Shown: positions 16,842-26,248 of the stretch, in pieces
Position numbering within the stretch: position 1 is the first letter of the stretch
Layout: every line of letters begins with the position of its first letter
Source of the DNA: Bacillus wiedmannii
GTDB taxonomy: Bacteria > Bacillota > Bacilli > Bacillales > Bacillaceae_G
Direction: 5' to 3'
NCBI RefSeq assembly: GCF_001583695.1
Contig: NZ_LOBC01000050.1
Location: forward strand, 62,001-126,000
DNA length: 64,000 nucleotides
Program-made: the position numbers and the translations under genes
Notes under the pieces: generated by a model
Seen by the model: only the letters and a program-made list of their open reading frames with translations
What the model was told of the DNA's origin: nothing
The model's database searches: none

Positions 16842-18515
16842 TCAATCGAAATTCGGGATTTTTAGAACTGCACCTGTATTCGCCGATGTTACCATCTGTG
16901 CATAACGTCCAAGCCAGCCCGTTTTCACTTTCGGTTCTGGTCGTTTCCATTCTTTTTTACGTTTACCTAATTCTTCATCACTAACTCTTACTTCTAACAA
17001 TCTTTCCTCAACATCGATACAAACGATATCCCCTTGCTTGAGAAGTGCAATTGTTCCGCCCGCAGCTGCTTCTGGCGAAATATGCCCTACCGAAATACCA
17101 CGTGAAGCTCCAGAAAAACGACCATCCGTTAATAGCGCAACATCTGCACCTAATCCCATACCAGCAATCGCTGATGTTGGTGCTAACATTTCCGGCATAC
17201 CAGGGCCGCCTCTTGGTCCTTCATAGCGAATAACAACTACATCGCCTTTCTTAACCTTTCCAAGCATAATGCCCGCAAGCGCCTCATCTTGTGAATTAAA
17301 AATAACGCAAGGCCCTTCAAATCGTTTCACTTCTGTTGCCCCACTTTTAATAACTGCCCCATCTTTCGCAAGGTTTCCTTTTAATATACGTAATCCCCCT
17401 TCTTCACTATGAGGGTTTTCGAGAGAATGAATAACTTCCTTATCTTTAATCTCTGCATGAGCAATGTTTTCTCTTAATGTTTGCCCAGTAGCAGTAATAC
17501 GGTCTAAATGAAGCACCCCTTCTTTTCGACTCATCTCTTTCAAAATGGCACTAATCCCGCCTGCTCGATCAATATCTTCCATATGCCAATTGGAAGCAGG
17601 GCTTACTTTACATAAATGTGGTACACGTCTTGAAACGGCATCAATGCGGTTCATATCGTAATCTAAACCCGCTTCTTGTGCGAGAGCTAATGTGTGCAAT
17701 ACTGTATTCGTTGATCCACCCATTGCCATATCAAGTGCGAACGCATCATCAATCGCTTCTTCCGTTACGATGTCTCGCGGTTTAATATCTCTTTCAATTA
17801 AAATCTTTAATTTCTCTGCTGCTTGTTTAATTAATTCTTCGCGTCTTGGATCGATGGCTAAAATACTTCCGTTACCAGGAAGAGCTAAACCTAACACTTC
17901 ACATAAACAATTCATAGAGTTCGCCGTAAACATACCGGAACAAGAACCACAAGATGGACAGCCATGATCTTCAATATCCTTTAATTCTTCTTCTGAAATT
18001 TTACCAGATTGATAAGCTCCTACTCCTTCAAAAACAGAACTTAAATCGACAACTTCTCCTTTAGATGTTTTTCCAGCCGCCATCGGACCACCTGAAACAA
18101 AAACAGTTGGAATGTTAATACGAAGTGCAGCCATCATCATACCGGGTGTGATTTTGTCACAGTTTGGAATACAAATCATACCATCAAACCAATGTGCATT
18201 TACAACCGTTTCTACTGAATCTGCAATGATTTCACGACTCGGAAGTGAATAACGCATACCGATATGCCCCATCGCAATACCGTCATCTACTCCAATTGTA
18301 TTAAATTCAAATGGAACCATACCTGCTGCACGCACTGCTTCTTTAACAAGTTTCCCAAACTCATTTAAGTGCTTATGACCTGGAATAATTTCAATAAAAG
18401 AATTACAGATAGCTATAAACGGTTTATCAAAATCTTCATCTTTCAAACCAGTTGCTTTTAATAAACTACGGTGCGGCGCTTTATCAAAACCTTTTTTAAT
18501 CATGTCACTTCTCAT
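16842..18515 (-). CDS. ilvD: Dihydroxy-acid dehydratase
   Basis: A 557-residue cytosolic iron-sulfur enzyme that dehydrates 2,3-dihydroxy acids to 2-oxo acids in isoleucine and valine synthesis. The cluster ligands are in the [10 protein letters not shown] segment and in [20 protein letters not shown]. The metal and substrate regions [13 protein letters not shown] and [20 protein letters not shown] are intact, and the length is standard. It lies 46 bases after ilvC and 31 bases before ilvA in the operon. Confidence 0.96.
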   Translation of the reverse strand: MRSDMIKKGFDKAPHRSLLKATGLKDEDFDKPFIAICNSFIEIIPGHKHLNEFGKLVKEAVRAAGMVPFEFNTIGVDDGIAMGHIGMRYSLPSREIIADSVETVVNAHWFDGMICIPNCDKITPGMMMAALRINIPTVFVSGGPMAAGKTSKGEVVDLSSVFEGVGAYQSGKISEEELKDIEDHGCPSCGSCSGMFTANSMNCLCEVLGLALPGNGSILAIDPRREELIKQAAEKLKILIERDIKPRDIVTEEAIDDAFALDMAMGGSTNTVLHTLALAQEAGLDYDMNRIDAVSRRVPHLCKVSPASNWHMEDIDRAGGISAILKEMSRKEGVLHLDRITATGQTLRENIAHAEIKDKEVIHSLENPHSEEGGLRILKGNLAKDGAVIKSGATEVKRFEGPCVIFNSQDEALAGIMLGKVKKGDVVVIRYEGPRGGPGMPEMLAPTSAIAGMGLGADVALLTDGRFSGASRGISVGHISPEAAAGGTIALLKQGDIVCIDVEERLLEVRVSDEELGKRKKEWKRPEPKVKTGWLGRYAQMVTSANTGAVLKIPNFD

Positions 18516-18561
18516 CTTGTCAAATCCCCTCTTACGTATTTTTCACTTACAATCGCTTACT

Positions 18562-19569
18562 CTATTTCTTTACTAATTCTTTCGGTGCATGAATCCAGCT
18601 CATCATTTCACGAAGCTCTGTCCCTACTTTTTCTAACTGATGATTTTGCTCTGCTTTTTTCATCGCATTATATGTTGGACGCCCAGCTTGATTTTCTAAA
18701 ATCCATTTCTTCGCGAATTCACCTTGCTGAATTTCTGTAAGTACTCGTTTCATTTCTTTCTTCGTTTCATCTGTAACAATTCTCGATCCTGTTACATAAT
18801 CTCCAAACTCAGCTGTATCGGAAATAGAATGGCGCATATTCGTTAAACCACCTTCGTACATTAAATCAACAATTAACTTTAATTCATGCAAACATTCAAA
18901 ATATGCAATTTCAGGACGATATCCGCCTTCTGTTAATGTTTCAAAACCAGCTTTCACAAGTGCAGTTACCCCGCCGCAAAGCACCGCTTGCTCACCAAAC
19001 AAATCTGTTTCTGTCTCTTCTTGGAAAGTCGTTTCAATTACACCTGCGCGTGTACAGCCTACACCTTTTGCATACGCTAGTGCTACACTTAATGCCGTTC
19101 CCGTTGCATCTTGATGTACTGCTACTAATGCCGGAACACCATTTCCTTCTTGGAATACACGACGAACGAGATGACCTGGACTTTTTGGTGCGACCATTGC
19201 TACATCTACGTAACTTGGCGGATTAATTTGTCCGAAGTGAATATTAAATCCATGTGAGAAAAGTAACATTTGTCCTTCACGGAGATTCTCTTCTACTTCT
19301 GCTTTATACACATGTGCTTGCTGTTCATCTGGCAATAACATTTGTACAACTTGCGCGGTTCGAACTGCTTCTGAAACAGACATTACTTCAAACCCATCCG
19401 CTTTTGCTACTTCAAAAGACTTACCATGTCGAACACCAACTACTACTTCCACACCAGAATCACGTAAATTTTGTGCCTGTGCATGACCTTGAGATCCATA
19501 ACCAATTACTGCAACTGTTTTCCCTTGTAATAACTCTACATTTGCATCTTTCTCATAATACGTTTTCAT
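18562..19569 (-). CDS. ilvC: Ketol-acid reductoisomerase (NADP+)
   Basis: A 335-residue cytosolic enzyme that isomerises and reduces acetolactate or acetohydroxybutyrate using NADPH and magnesium. The Rossmann loop [19 protein letters not shown] is near residues 20-40. The C-terminal knotted domain carries the metal-binding [17 protein letters not shown] and the later [16 protein letters not shown]. It is the short class I form. I choose the second ATG (19567-19569) because AAGGAG then sits nine bases upstream. It lies between ilvN and ilvD. Confidence 0.95.
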   Translation of the reverse strand: MKTYYEKDANVELLQGKTVAVIGYGSQGHAQAQNLRDSGVEVVVGVRHGKSFEVAKADGFEVMSVSEAVRTAQVVQMLLPDEQQAHVYKAEVEENLREGQMLLFSHGFNIHFGQINPPSYVDVAMVAPKSPGHLVRRVFQEGNGVPALVAVHQDATGTALSVALAYAKGVGCTRAGVIETTFQEETETDLFGEQAVLCGGVTALVKAGFETLTEGGYRPEIAYFECLHELKLIVDLMYEGGLTNMRHSISDTAEFGDYVTGSRIVTDETKKEMKRVLTEIQQGEFAKKWILENQAGRPTYNAMKKAEQNHQLEKVGTELREMMSWIHAPKELVKK

Positions 19570-19582
19570 ATCCATTCACTCC

Positions 19583-19813
19583 TTATAGTTTATTTACTTG
19601 CAGTACATCAATTAATTTTTTTAACTGACCAACAAGTAATCTCGCTTCATTTTCAGTACAAACTGCTGTGAGTTTCATTTCAGAAACGCCATTAGTATCT
19701 CTTTCGTTTAAATGTAAAGAAGAGATATAATAACCACGCCGAGCAAAGATCCCACTTATACGTAATAAGACGCTTGGCTCGTTATGAATAACGAGTGAAA
19801 AAGTATGACTCAT
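19583..19813 (-). CDS. ilvN: Acetolactate synthase small (regulatory) subunit
   Basis: A 76-residue protein holding one ACT domain (SHTFSLVIHNEPSVLLRISG then IFARRGYYISSLHLNERD) that binds branched-chain amino acids and activates the large subunit. Its ATG (19811-19813) overlaps the TGA of ilvB (19810-19812) as ATGA, with GAGGTGG upstream, so the two subunits are translationally coupled. It is much shorter than the 160-residue two-domain IlvH and resembles the short IlvN/IlvM type. Confidence 0.9.
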   Translation of the reverse strand: MSHTFSLVIHNEPSVLLRISGIFARRGYYISSLHLNERDTNGVSEMKLTAVCTENEARLLVGQLKKLIDVLQVNKL

Positions 19814-21522
19814 TCTTCCCACCTCTTCATAATCATTTCGTTATTCCCTTTGTTTGGCGGAACCATCGGAAATACGTTTTCACCTTCTTCTACACAAAAA
19901 TCAACTACAACAGGACCTTTATGAGCAAATGCTTCTAACATCACTTGTTTCGCCTCTGTTGAATTTGTTGCTCTTAACCCCTTCACTCCATAAGCTTCTG
20001 CCACTTTCACAAAATCTGGCGATCCAATTTTTGATTCTGATAACCGATTTTCATAAAACATTTCCTGCCATTGCCTTACCATCCCTAAAAATTTGTTATT
20101 TATAATAAATACTTTTACAGGGATATTATTTTCAGCAACTGTTTGTAATTCTTGAATGTTCATTTGAAAAGAAGCATCACCTGCAATACAAATGACGAGT
20201 TCTTCTTCTTTCGCAAGCTGAGCACCAACTGCCGCCGGGAAGCCAAATCCCATCGTCCCTAATCCACCTGACGTTAGAAAAGTCCTTGGGTTTTTCGCTT
20301 TATAAAAATGCGCAGCCCACATTTGATGCTGTCCTACTTCTGTCGTAACAATCGCTTCACCATTCGTTAATTCACTTACTAGGCTAATAACATGCTGTGG
20401 TTTTAACTCACATTCTGTTTGATTGTAGGAAAGAGGATATTCCTCCTTCCATTCCTCTATTTTCGTAAGCCATTCATTTGTTTGTGTATCAGTCGGCATA
20501 TGTAACAACATATGTAACGCTTTTTTCACATCTCCAACAACCGGATACTCCACAGTTACATTTTTATGAAACTCAGACGGATCTATATCAATATGTACCT
20601 TTTTCGAATGCGAAGAAAAGAGTTCTAATTTTCCTGTTACACGATCATCGAAGCGAACACCTAACGCGAGTAGTAAATCACATTCTGTTACTGCCATATT
20701 TGCAGCATACGTTCCATGCATGCCGAGCATTCCTAAAAATAACGAATCTCCCGGTGGATATGCACCAAGTCCCATTAAAGTGGAAACGACAGGAATACGA
20801 TTCTCCTTCGCAAACTGAGTGAGTTCTTCAGAGCCACCTGCATGAATGACACCTCCTCCGATATAAAGAAGTGGACGTCTTGCTTTTGAAATGGCTTTAG
20901 CTACCTCTCTAAGCTTCATACTGTCTGGCATAGGCTCTAGTTTGTATCCTGGAATCTCAATTACTTCATTATAAAAACTTGTTACATTTTCATTTTGAAC
21001 ATCTTTTGGAATATCAATTAATACTGGTCCTGGTCGCCCGCTTTCGGCGATGTAAAAAGCTTCTTGTACAATGCGTGATAAATGATTCACATCACGAACT
21101 TGATAATTATGCTTCGTAACAGGTACTGTAATCCCGACAACATCTGCTTCTTGAAATCCGTCTTTTCCGATGAGAGGTTTTGCAACTTGCCCTGTAATAA
21201 CAACTAAAGGAATCGAATCCATATAAGCATCTGCTAAACCCGTAACTAAATTTGTCGCCCCTGGTCCAGAGGTAGCAAAGACTACCCCGACCTTTCCAGA
21301 AGCTCTTGCATATCCTTCTGCCGCATGAATAGCAGCTTGTTCATGACGAGTTAATACGTGCTTCAAACCACTTCCGTATAACGCATCGTATACCGGCAAA
21401 ATCGCTCCGCCCGGATAACCGAAAACAGTCGTTACACCTAATTTTTTCAAACATTGAATAACGTGTCCGGCACCTGTCACTTCTTCACAATGCAATTTCT
21501 CACATGCTGTATGCTGCTCCAT
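19810..21522 (-). CDS. ilvB: Acetolactate synthase large (catalytic) subunit
   Basis: A 570-residue thiamine-diphosphate enzyme that joins pyruvate with pyruvate or 2-oxobutyrate. The catalytic glutamate region (TRHEQAAIHAAEGYARASGK) is near residue 60. The central FAD-binding domain shows LGVRFDDRVTGKL. The TPP-binding motif is GDASFQMNIQELQTVAENN near residue 450. The start follows GAGAGGAG. The gene lies 18 bases after ilvE and overlaps ilvN by four bases. The cytosolic enzyme here should mainly feed isoleucine, given the Ile-type T-boxes and co-transcribed ilvA. Confidence 0.95.
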   Translation of the reverse strand: MEQHTACEKLHCEEVTGAGHVIQCLKKLGVTTVFGYPGGAILPVYDALYGSGLKHVLTRHEQAAIHAAEGYARASGKVGVVFATSGPGATNLVTGLADAYMDSIPLVVITGQVAKPLIGKDGFQEADVVGITVPVTKHNYQVRDVNHLSRIVQEAFYIAESGRPGPVLIDIPKDVQNENVTSFYNEVIEIPGYKLEPMPDSMKLREVAKAISKARRPLLYIGGGVIHAGGSEELTQFAKENRIPVVSTLMGLGAYPPGDSLFLGMLGMHGTYAANMAVTECDLLLALGVRFDDRVTGKLELFSSHSKKVHIDIDPSEFHKNVTVEYPVVGDVKKALHMLLHMPTDTQTNEWLTKIEEWKEEYPLSYNQTECELKPQHVISLVSELTNGEAIVTTEVGQHQMWAAHFYKAKNPRTFLTSGGLGTMGFGFPAAVGAQLAKEEELVICIAGDASFQMNIQELQTVAENNIPVKVFIINNKFLGMVRQWQEMFYENRLSESKIGSPDFVKVAEAYGVKGLRATNSTEAKQVMLEAFAHKGPVVVDFCVEEGENVFPMVPPNKGNNEMIMKRWEE

Positions 21523-21540
21523 TTTACTTAACTCCTCTCC

Positions 21541-22440
21541 CTACAGTAAGCTCTCCGCCAATCCTGGAACACGTACTCCTCTTTCTCTCGTTAACTTTTT
21601 AAACTCCTCTGTCAATTGTTTCGTTACACTTCCTGGTTTCCCATCTCCAATTTCTCTTGAATCAACTTTTACAACTGGAATTAATTCTGCTGCCGTTCCC
21701 GTTAAAAATACTTCATCTGCTACATATACGTCATGGCGAGTAAATGGCCTTTCCTCACACGGAATATTAAGTCGCTCACATAGCTCGATAACACTATTTC
21801 TCGTAATACCTTCTAGCGCTCCTAAATAAGAAGGGGGTGTTAACACTTTTCCATCTTTCACAACGAAAACATTATCACCAGATCCTTCACAAACATATCC
21901 TTGCTGATTTAACATAAGGGCCTCTAACACTCCCGCTTGTGCCGCTTCAATTTTTACCAGTACGTTATTTAAGTAGTTCATTGACTTAATGCGTGGGTCT
22001 AATGCATCTGGCGTGTTACGTCTTGATGCAACAGATACAACGCTTAGTCCATTATCATAAAATTCCTGTGGGAATAACTTTAATTGTTCTGCAATGATAA
22101 TAACGCTCGGTTTCACACAACTTCTAGGATCGAGCCCTAAGTCACCTTTTCCTCTTGAAACAATTAATCGAATGTAGGCATCCGCATACTCGTTTTTTTG
22201 CAATGTTTGTAAAACTGCTTCTTCCATTTCTTCAACCGTCAGCGGGATTGTAAGTAAAATAGATTTTGCCGATTCATATAATCGTTTTACATGTTCTTTT
22301 AAACAAAATACATTTCCACCGTAACTACGAATCCCTTCAAATACACCATCTCCGTATAAAAAACCGTGATCATATACTGAAACAACCGCCTTTTCTTTTT
22401 CTACAAATTCCCCATTCATGTAAATGTACTGGTTTCCCAT
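21541..22440 (-). CDS. ilvE: Branched-chain amino acid aminotransferase
   Basis: A 299-residue fold-type IV PLP enzyme that transfers the amino group for the last step of isoleucine, leucine and valine synthesis. Landmarks are SVYDHGFLYGDGVFEGIRSY at the N-terminus, the PLP lysine in RIKSMNYLNN, and the phosphate-binding CEGSGDNVFVVKDG and FLTGTAAELIPV segments. It is the first structural gene after the tandem T-box leader, with a GAGGAG site close to its ATG. Confidence 0.93.
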   Translation of the reverse strand: MGNQYIYMNGEFVEKEKAVVSVYDHGFLYGDGVFEGIRSYGGNVFCLKEHVKRLYESAKSILLTIPLTVEEMEEAVLQTLQKNEYADAYIRLIVSRGKGDLGLDPRSCVKPSVIIIAEQLKLFPQEFYDNGLSVVSVASRRNTPDALDPRIKSMNYLNNVLVKIEAAQAGVLEALMLNQQGYVCEGSGDNVFVVKDGKVLTPPSYLGALEGITRNSVIELCERLNIPCEERPFTRHDVYVADEVFLTGTAAELIPVVKVDSREIGDGKPGSVTKQLTEEFKKLTRERGVRVPGLAESLL

Positions 22441-22540
22441 CTCACATCGCTCCTCTTTTTTTCTCTCTATTTTTGCAATCTATTTCTATATCGATTGCTG
22501 AGATGAGTATTTTTAACAGAATATTCAGTATATAAACCTT

Positions 22541-22604
22541 AAAAATATACTCGTCTCAACAATCGATCACTTACACACTTGTAGCAATCCATTGCTGAGA
22601 CGAG
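22541..22604 (-). terminator. ilvE: Terminator of the proximal Ile T-box
   Basis: CTCGTCTCAgCAATgGAT pairs with aTCgATTGtTGAGACGAG on the minus strand, followed by a T-rich tail. It overlaps the T-box antiterminator partner. Confidence 0.8.
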
Positions 22605-22830
22605 GGAATCGCGGTACCACTCAGCTTCCTTACACTTCTCACGAAATATAAGCTCTGCAAGTCCAATTAGACTTTTTGTTTTTCTATCGGAAACAACTCC
22701 GCTACTTTTTACTAATTTTCAAAAGTAGTGCTCCGAGGTGATCTTCAATGATGAAATTGTTACCACCCTCACAGCTTCTAGGCAGCTCTCTGAAACAATT
22801 TTTATCATTTACTCTCCTCTTCTACGCATT
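22541..22830 (-). promoter_or_regulatory. T-box leader, proximal copy (isoleucine specifier)
   Basis: On the minus strand the leader has a stem I with AGAGGAGAGTA, the distal AGAGAGCTG loop region and GAAGATCACCTCGGAGC. In the specifier loop the codon AUC (22740-22742) follows GAAG and is followed by A, so tRNA-Ile is expected. The T-box itself reads GAGTGGTACCGCG (about 22608-22622). Its UGGU can pair with an ACCA tRNA end. The terminator at 22541-22604 completes a transcription-attenuation T-box. It directly precedes ilvE. Confidence 0.92.
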
Positions 22831-22849
22831 CTCTTATTTTATTTTTTAA

Positions 22850-22915
22850 AATAAAAACTCTCGCCTCAGCAATCAACTACTACAATTTAGTAGCTTTGAT
22901 TGCTGAGGCGAGAGT
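22850..22915 (-). terminator. Terminator of the distal Ile T-box
   Basis: 20-base perfect stem (22857-22876 with 22896-22915) followed by seven T on the minus strand (22850-22856). Confidence 0.88.
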
Positions 22916-23140
22916 TTCGCGTTACCACTCAGCTTCCTTATACTTCTCACGAAATATAAGCTTTGTAGGTCCAATTAGACCCCCGTCCTTTTACCGGAGA
23001 CGATGCCGCCGCCCTCTACTCAGTTTCCCTTTCGCAAGCGATGCTCCGAGGTGATCTTCAATGATTCGATTGTTACTACTCTCGCAGCCTTGGAGTAGCT
23101 CTCTGAAACGATCATAATCATCTACTTTCCTCTTCTTTGC
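22850..23140 (-). promoter_or_regulatory. T-box leader, distal copy (isoleucine specifier)
   Basis: A second complete T-box lies upstream in the same transcript. Stem I runs from AGAAGAGGAAAGTAG through CAGAGAGCTAC to GAAGATCACCTCGGAGC, with specifier AUC (23053-23055). The antiterminator element is GAGTGGTAACGCG (about 22918-22931), a one-base variant of the proximal copy. The terminator (22857-22915) is a very long perfect helix (ACTCTCGCCTCAGCAATCAA and its complement) with a T run. Both copies must read through for ilv expression. Confidence 0.92.
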
Positions 23141-23194
23141 ATATACAACATATAAAGTTAGAAAATTCTTAATTAACTTTTATTTGTTAAACGT

Positions 23195-23224
23195 ATTATA
23201 GGACGTTGTTCTTTTCATTGTCAA
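23195..23224 (-). promoter_or_regulatory. Sigma-A promoter of the ilv operon
   Basis: Consensus TTGACA (23219-23224) and TATAAT (23195-23200) with an 18-base spacer on the minus strand, about 55 bases before the first T-box. Confidence 0.85.
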
Positions 23225-23270
23225 CATGTTTTCAGAAAATATTTTTAATAATACATATATTTTCGAATCT

Positions 23271-23290
23271 TTTTTATTGCGCAATAAAAA
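23271..23290 (+). promoter_or_regulatory. Perfect 20-base palindrome in the msrA promoter region
   Basis: TTTTTATTGC followed at once by its complement GCAATAAAAA. A TATAAT box lies a few bases downstream (23297-23302), so a dimeric repressor bound here would block msrA transcription. Confidence 0.5.
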
Positions 23291-23339
23291 TTTTTGTATA
23301 ATACTATATAAAACATATATATTTAGGAGGATTACAACA

Positions 23340-23876
23340 ATGTTCGAAAAAACATACGAACTCGCAACCTTCGCAGGCGGTTGCTTTTGGTGCATGGTAA
23401 AGCCATTTGATGAACTTCCTGGTATTCATAAAGTACTTTCTGGCTATGCAGGTGGTCATGTAGAAAACCCAACATATGAACAGGTAAAAGCTGGTACATC
23501 TGGTCATTTAGAAGTTGTACAAATTACATTCGATCCTTCTATTTTTCCATATGAAAAATTACTAGATTTATATTGGCCACAAATCGATCCAACTGATGAT
23601 GGTGGACAATTTTTTGACCGCGGTCCCTCTTATCGCACTGCTATTTTTTATCACAATAAAACGCAAAAAGAGCTTGCTGAAAAATCAAAACAAGCTCTTG
23701 CAGAAAGCGGTATGTTTAAAGAGCCAATCGTAACTGAAATTCGCCCGGCTGCACCTTTTTATGAGGCTGAAGAATACCATCAACATTTTTATAAAAAGAA
23801 CCCAGAGAAATATGCTACTGAGCAAAAAGAATCTGGCCGTGAAGATTTTATAAAAGAAAATTGGCAAAAGAAATAA
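23340..23876 (+). CDS. msrA: Peptide-methionine (S)-S-oxide reductase
   Basis: A 178-residue cytosolic repair enzyme that reduces the S form of methionine sulfoxide. The catalytic motif GCFWC is at residues 14-18 with Cys15 as nucleophile. The [20 protein letters not shown] and [11 protein letters not shown] segments complete the active site. I start at ATG 23340 behind TAGGAGG; the frame is open further upstream without a site. No MsrB domain is fused and no msrB lies adjacent, so the R-form reductase must be elsewhere. The promoter contains a perfect palindrome, suggesting stress-responsive repression. Confidence 0.95.
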   Translation: MFEKTYELATFAGGCFWCMVKPFDELPGIHKVLSGYAGGHVENPTYEQVKAGTSGHLEVVQITFDPSIFPYEKLLDLYWPQIDPTDDGGQFFDRGPSYRTAIFYHNKTQKELAEKSKQALAESGMFKEPIVTEIRPAAPFYEAEEYHQHFYKKNPEKYATEQKESGREDFIKENWQKK

Positions 23877-23877
23877 T

Positions 23878-23919
23878 AAAAACGCATCGTGCTTTTTTAG
23901 TACGATGCGTTTTTATTTT
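23878..23919 (+). terminator. Terminator of msrA
   Basis: AAAACGCATCGT / ACGATGCGTTTT hairpin followed by T-rich sequence. Confidence 0.85.
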
Positions 23920-24008
23920 TGATAAAAGTACCATACAATGATAAAAACAACAGCTGTTAATCTCCAAAGTACTATCTCGTTTTTTACTCTATTCTTTTTC
24001 TTACTCAT
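23913..24008 (-). CDS. 31-residue single-helix membrane peptide
   Basis: A minus-strand ORF starts at ATG 24006-24008 behind a near-ideal GGAGGGG at proper spacing, and ends at TAA 23913-23915. The product has a basic head (MSKKKNRVKN) and one hydrophobic helix (IVLWRLTAVVFIIVWYFY), the usual layout of small membrane regulators. It lies 31 bases downstream of the 66-residue membrane-protein gene on the same strand and may be co-transcribed. Its stop overlaps the msrA terminator. The function is unknown. Confidence 0.65.
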   Translation of the reverse strand: MSKKKNRVKNEIVLWRLTAVVFIIVWYFYQK

Positions 24009-24039
24009 TTCATCCCCTCCTAGTAGCAATTAAACATAG

Positions 24040-24240
24040 TCAAGACTTCCTTTGTTTAATTGTCCACTTGATGAATGTGAATAAATCCGTAAAAATTCTT
24101 ATAGCAAGACCACCAATGATTCCGATTGCAATTGAAATTACTAACATCTGTACAAAACTAAGAGTAGTTGTGTATGTTATATAGAGAACAACGCATACAA
24201 GTAAAACATCCGGTAAAGAAAGCAAAAACTTTTTAAGCAT
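24040..24240 (-). CDS. Small two-helix membrane protein
   Basis: A 66-residue protein with two hydrophobic helices (about residues 7-28 and 30-52, separated by TLSFVQM) and a basic C-terminal tail (FIKWTIKQRKS). The start has a GAGAGC-type weak site with proper spacing. I do not recognise the family. The 31-residue peptide gene follows it on the same strand, and the pair may form one small operon. Confidence 0.65.
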   Translation of the reverse strand: MLKKFLLSLPDVLLVCVVLYITYTTTLSFVQMLVISIAIGIIGGLAIRIFTDLFTFIKWTIKQRKS

Positions 24241-24447
24241 TTCTTCAGCTCTCCTATGCTTTATTTATCTCTTCTACTGTAGCTTTGAAATAAAGCTTGT
24301 TCAAAAATTCCATTTAGACCCTCTTTTTAAAAGCGATCCTTATCTACATATCCTAGTCCATAATTACTCCTAAAATAGAATAATATTACTAGTGATTTAT
24401 TGTAAAGCAACCATTTTCATTCCATATCAACAAATCGTTATTAAAAA

Positions 24448-25332
24448 CTAATTACCGGGCAATCGGATATTGTGCCAACTGCTTACAATGCATTGACCGT
24501 ATGTATTATCACCTACTGCCACAACGGTGCCATCTGATTTCAGACCGACTGTATGCGCACAACCAGCCGCTATCGCTACAATATCACTCCAATCGCTTAC
24601 ATTACATTGACCATACTCATTCGAACCCCTTGCCACTACAGTACCATCTGATTTCAGACCGACTGTATGCTTACTCCCTGCCGCTATTTCCACAATATCA
24701 CGCCAGCTGCTTGCATCACATTGGCCATGTTTATTATTACCAACAGCCATCACCGTTCCATCCGATTTTAGACCTACAGTATGAAGATAACCTGCCGCCA
24801 ATGCCACCATACCACTCCAGTCACTTACATCGCATTGTCCATATCGATTATTCCCCACTGTGGTCACTGTGCCGTCCAATTTAAGACCGACTGTATGCCA
24901 GTCACCTGCCGTGACCGCCACAATATCACGCCAGCTGCTTACATTGCATTCTCCTTCTTTATTTCGGCCCACCGCTATTACCGTACCATCCGGTTTAAGG
25001 CCAAGGGTACGACGCCACCCTGTCGCAACCGATACAATATTATGCCATTCGTTTACATCACATTGATCATGCTTATTCCACCCCACCGCTTCCACAGTAC
25101 TATCACTTTTCAGAGCGATTGTATGGGCATTACCCGTGTTCGTCGCCATATGAACATTGCCCGCTGCGACTGCTTCAATATCACACCAACGGCTTACATT
25201 GCATTCTCCTTCTTTATTTCGCCCTACTGCCACAACTGTGCCATCCGATTTAAGAGCAACTGTATGACCACGACCTGCCGCTATCGTACCTTTAGGCCAC
25301 CGTTTCACTTTTAATATCTCTTCGTAATTCAT
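24448..25332 (-). CDS. RCC1-like beta-propeller repeat protein
   Basis: A 294-residue protein made almost entirely of seven tandem repeats of about 38-42 residues with the pattern AAG..HTVGLKSDGTVVAVG.N..GQCDVS.W.DIVAI, the RCC1 (regulator of chromosome condensation) repeat. Seven units should close into a seven-bladed propeller. It has no signal peptide and no other domain, so it should be a cytosolic binding scaffold. The second repeat is longer (extra NVHMATNTG). The repeats are very similar at DNA level, which suggests recent duplication or homogenisation. A Cys recurs in nearly every blade (GQC or GEC). The function is unknown. The start has AAGGAGG. Confidence 0.88.
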   Translation of the reverse strand: MNYEEILKVKRWPKGTIAAGRGHTVALKSDGTVVAVGRNKEGECNVSRWCDIEAVAAGNVHMATNTGNAHTIALKSDSTVEAVGWNKHDQCDVNEWHNIVSVATGWRRTLGLKPDGTVIAVGRNKEGECNVSSWRDIVAVTAGDWHTVGLKLDGTVTTVGNNRYGQCDVSDWSGMVALAAGYLHTVGLKSDGTVMAVGNNKHGQCDASSWRDIVEIAAGSKHTVGLKSDGTVVARGSNEYGQCNVSDWSDIVAIAAGCAHTVGLKSDGTVVAVGDNTYGQCIVSSWHNIRLPGN

Positions 25333-25461
25333 GTTTTACCTCCTTGCATATAAGCAACTGTATCCAAATAGATATTTTTATCTAATTTCATTATAAATGA
25401 CCCGATTTTTTTTATAAATTTACAACTATAAAAGAAGCCTATTATTACTTCTTCAAAAAAT

Positions 25462-25494
25462 AAAAACCTCCAGTTTCAATACTAGAGGTTTTTT
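25462..25494 (-). terminator. Terminator of the FusB-family gene
   Basis: AAAAACCTC / GAGGTTTTT hairpin just after the stop codon, with T run. Confidence 0.75.
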
Positions 25495-25496
25495 CT

Positions 25497-26138
25497 TTAT
25501 TTCTTCAATCGTTCAATAAAATCGTTCAATTTATCAAGTGATTTCATATTCTGATTACAAGCTACACCATCTTTGCAAATATAGTTTCCCTTTTTAACGA
25601 AAGTTCCTTGTACATCACCTTTAATTTCAACTAAAAACATCCCTACTTCTTCATGTCCATGACATAATGAACAAATGCTTTTTTTATTTAAACTTTGGAA
25701 CGTTCCTTGCAGACCAACAAACTTATTTTTATCATTTTTTGCTATAATAAATTTCCTGCTTGATCCCTTATCAATCCAACTTAAATAAGATAATTCTTTC
25801 ATATCCAGTTCTTCCATATCAGGCAGTTTTAACTTTTTCGCTTTAGGAAATAATTTTTTTAATGTTTGTGCTGTAACTTCCTGAAATGGAATGACATACG
25901 GATTTATTTTCATTAAAAACGATTCTGCATCTTCTCTATTTTGAACTGTTAATACCGTATCCATTAACTCTTTTTGTTCATCCGTTAAATTCTCAAATAC
26001 ATGTATTATCTTTTCAATCGCTAGTGATTTTAACGCTTGAATTACACCTCTATCATTTGCCGTTGCATGCCCGTTTGCTAAAATATAAGCTTGTGACTTT
26101 ATAAAATTATATTGATCACTTCTAATAAAAGCTTCCAT
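25497..26138 (-). CDS. FusB/FusC family EF-G-binding protein
   Basis: A 213-residue cytosolic protein, exactly the FusB length. The helical N-terminal domain (about 1-120) precedes a C-terminal treble-clef zinc finger. The zinc ligands are visible as CSLCHGH near residue 160 and CKDGVACNQN near residue 195. Staphylococcal FusB binds EF-G, frees it from fusidic-acid-stalled ribosomes and so gives resistance; chromosomal homologues in bacilli may do the same or tune translocation. I start at ATG 26136-26138 behind GGAGTG. It is monocistronic with its own terminator. Confidence 0.85.
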   Translation of the reverse strand: MEAFIRSDQYNFIKSQAYILANGHATANDRGVIQALKSLAIEKIIHVFENLTDEQKELMDTVLTVQNREDAESFLMKINPYVIPFQEVTAQTLKKLFPKAKKLKLPDMEELDMKELSYLSWIDKGSSRKFIIAKNDKNKFVGLQGTFQSLNKKSICSLCHGHEEVGMFLVEIKGDVQGTFVKKGNYICKDGVACNQNMKSLDKLNDFIERLKK

Positions 26139-26248
26139 CTTTATCACTCCATACAAATTGTTGATCTAGTTTTATTGTATACAATGATTCAGCTTTTTGA
26201 TATGTAAAAGATAAATTAGAAACGAATATTACATACATCGATTATTCT

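Noticed and set aside
24501-25314. Plus-strand ORFs opposite the RCC1-like gene
   Set aside because: They mirror the RCC1 repeat unit and so look repetitive, but have no independent start signals.
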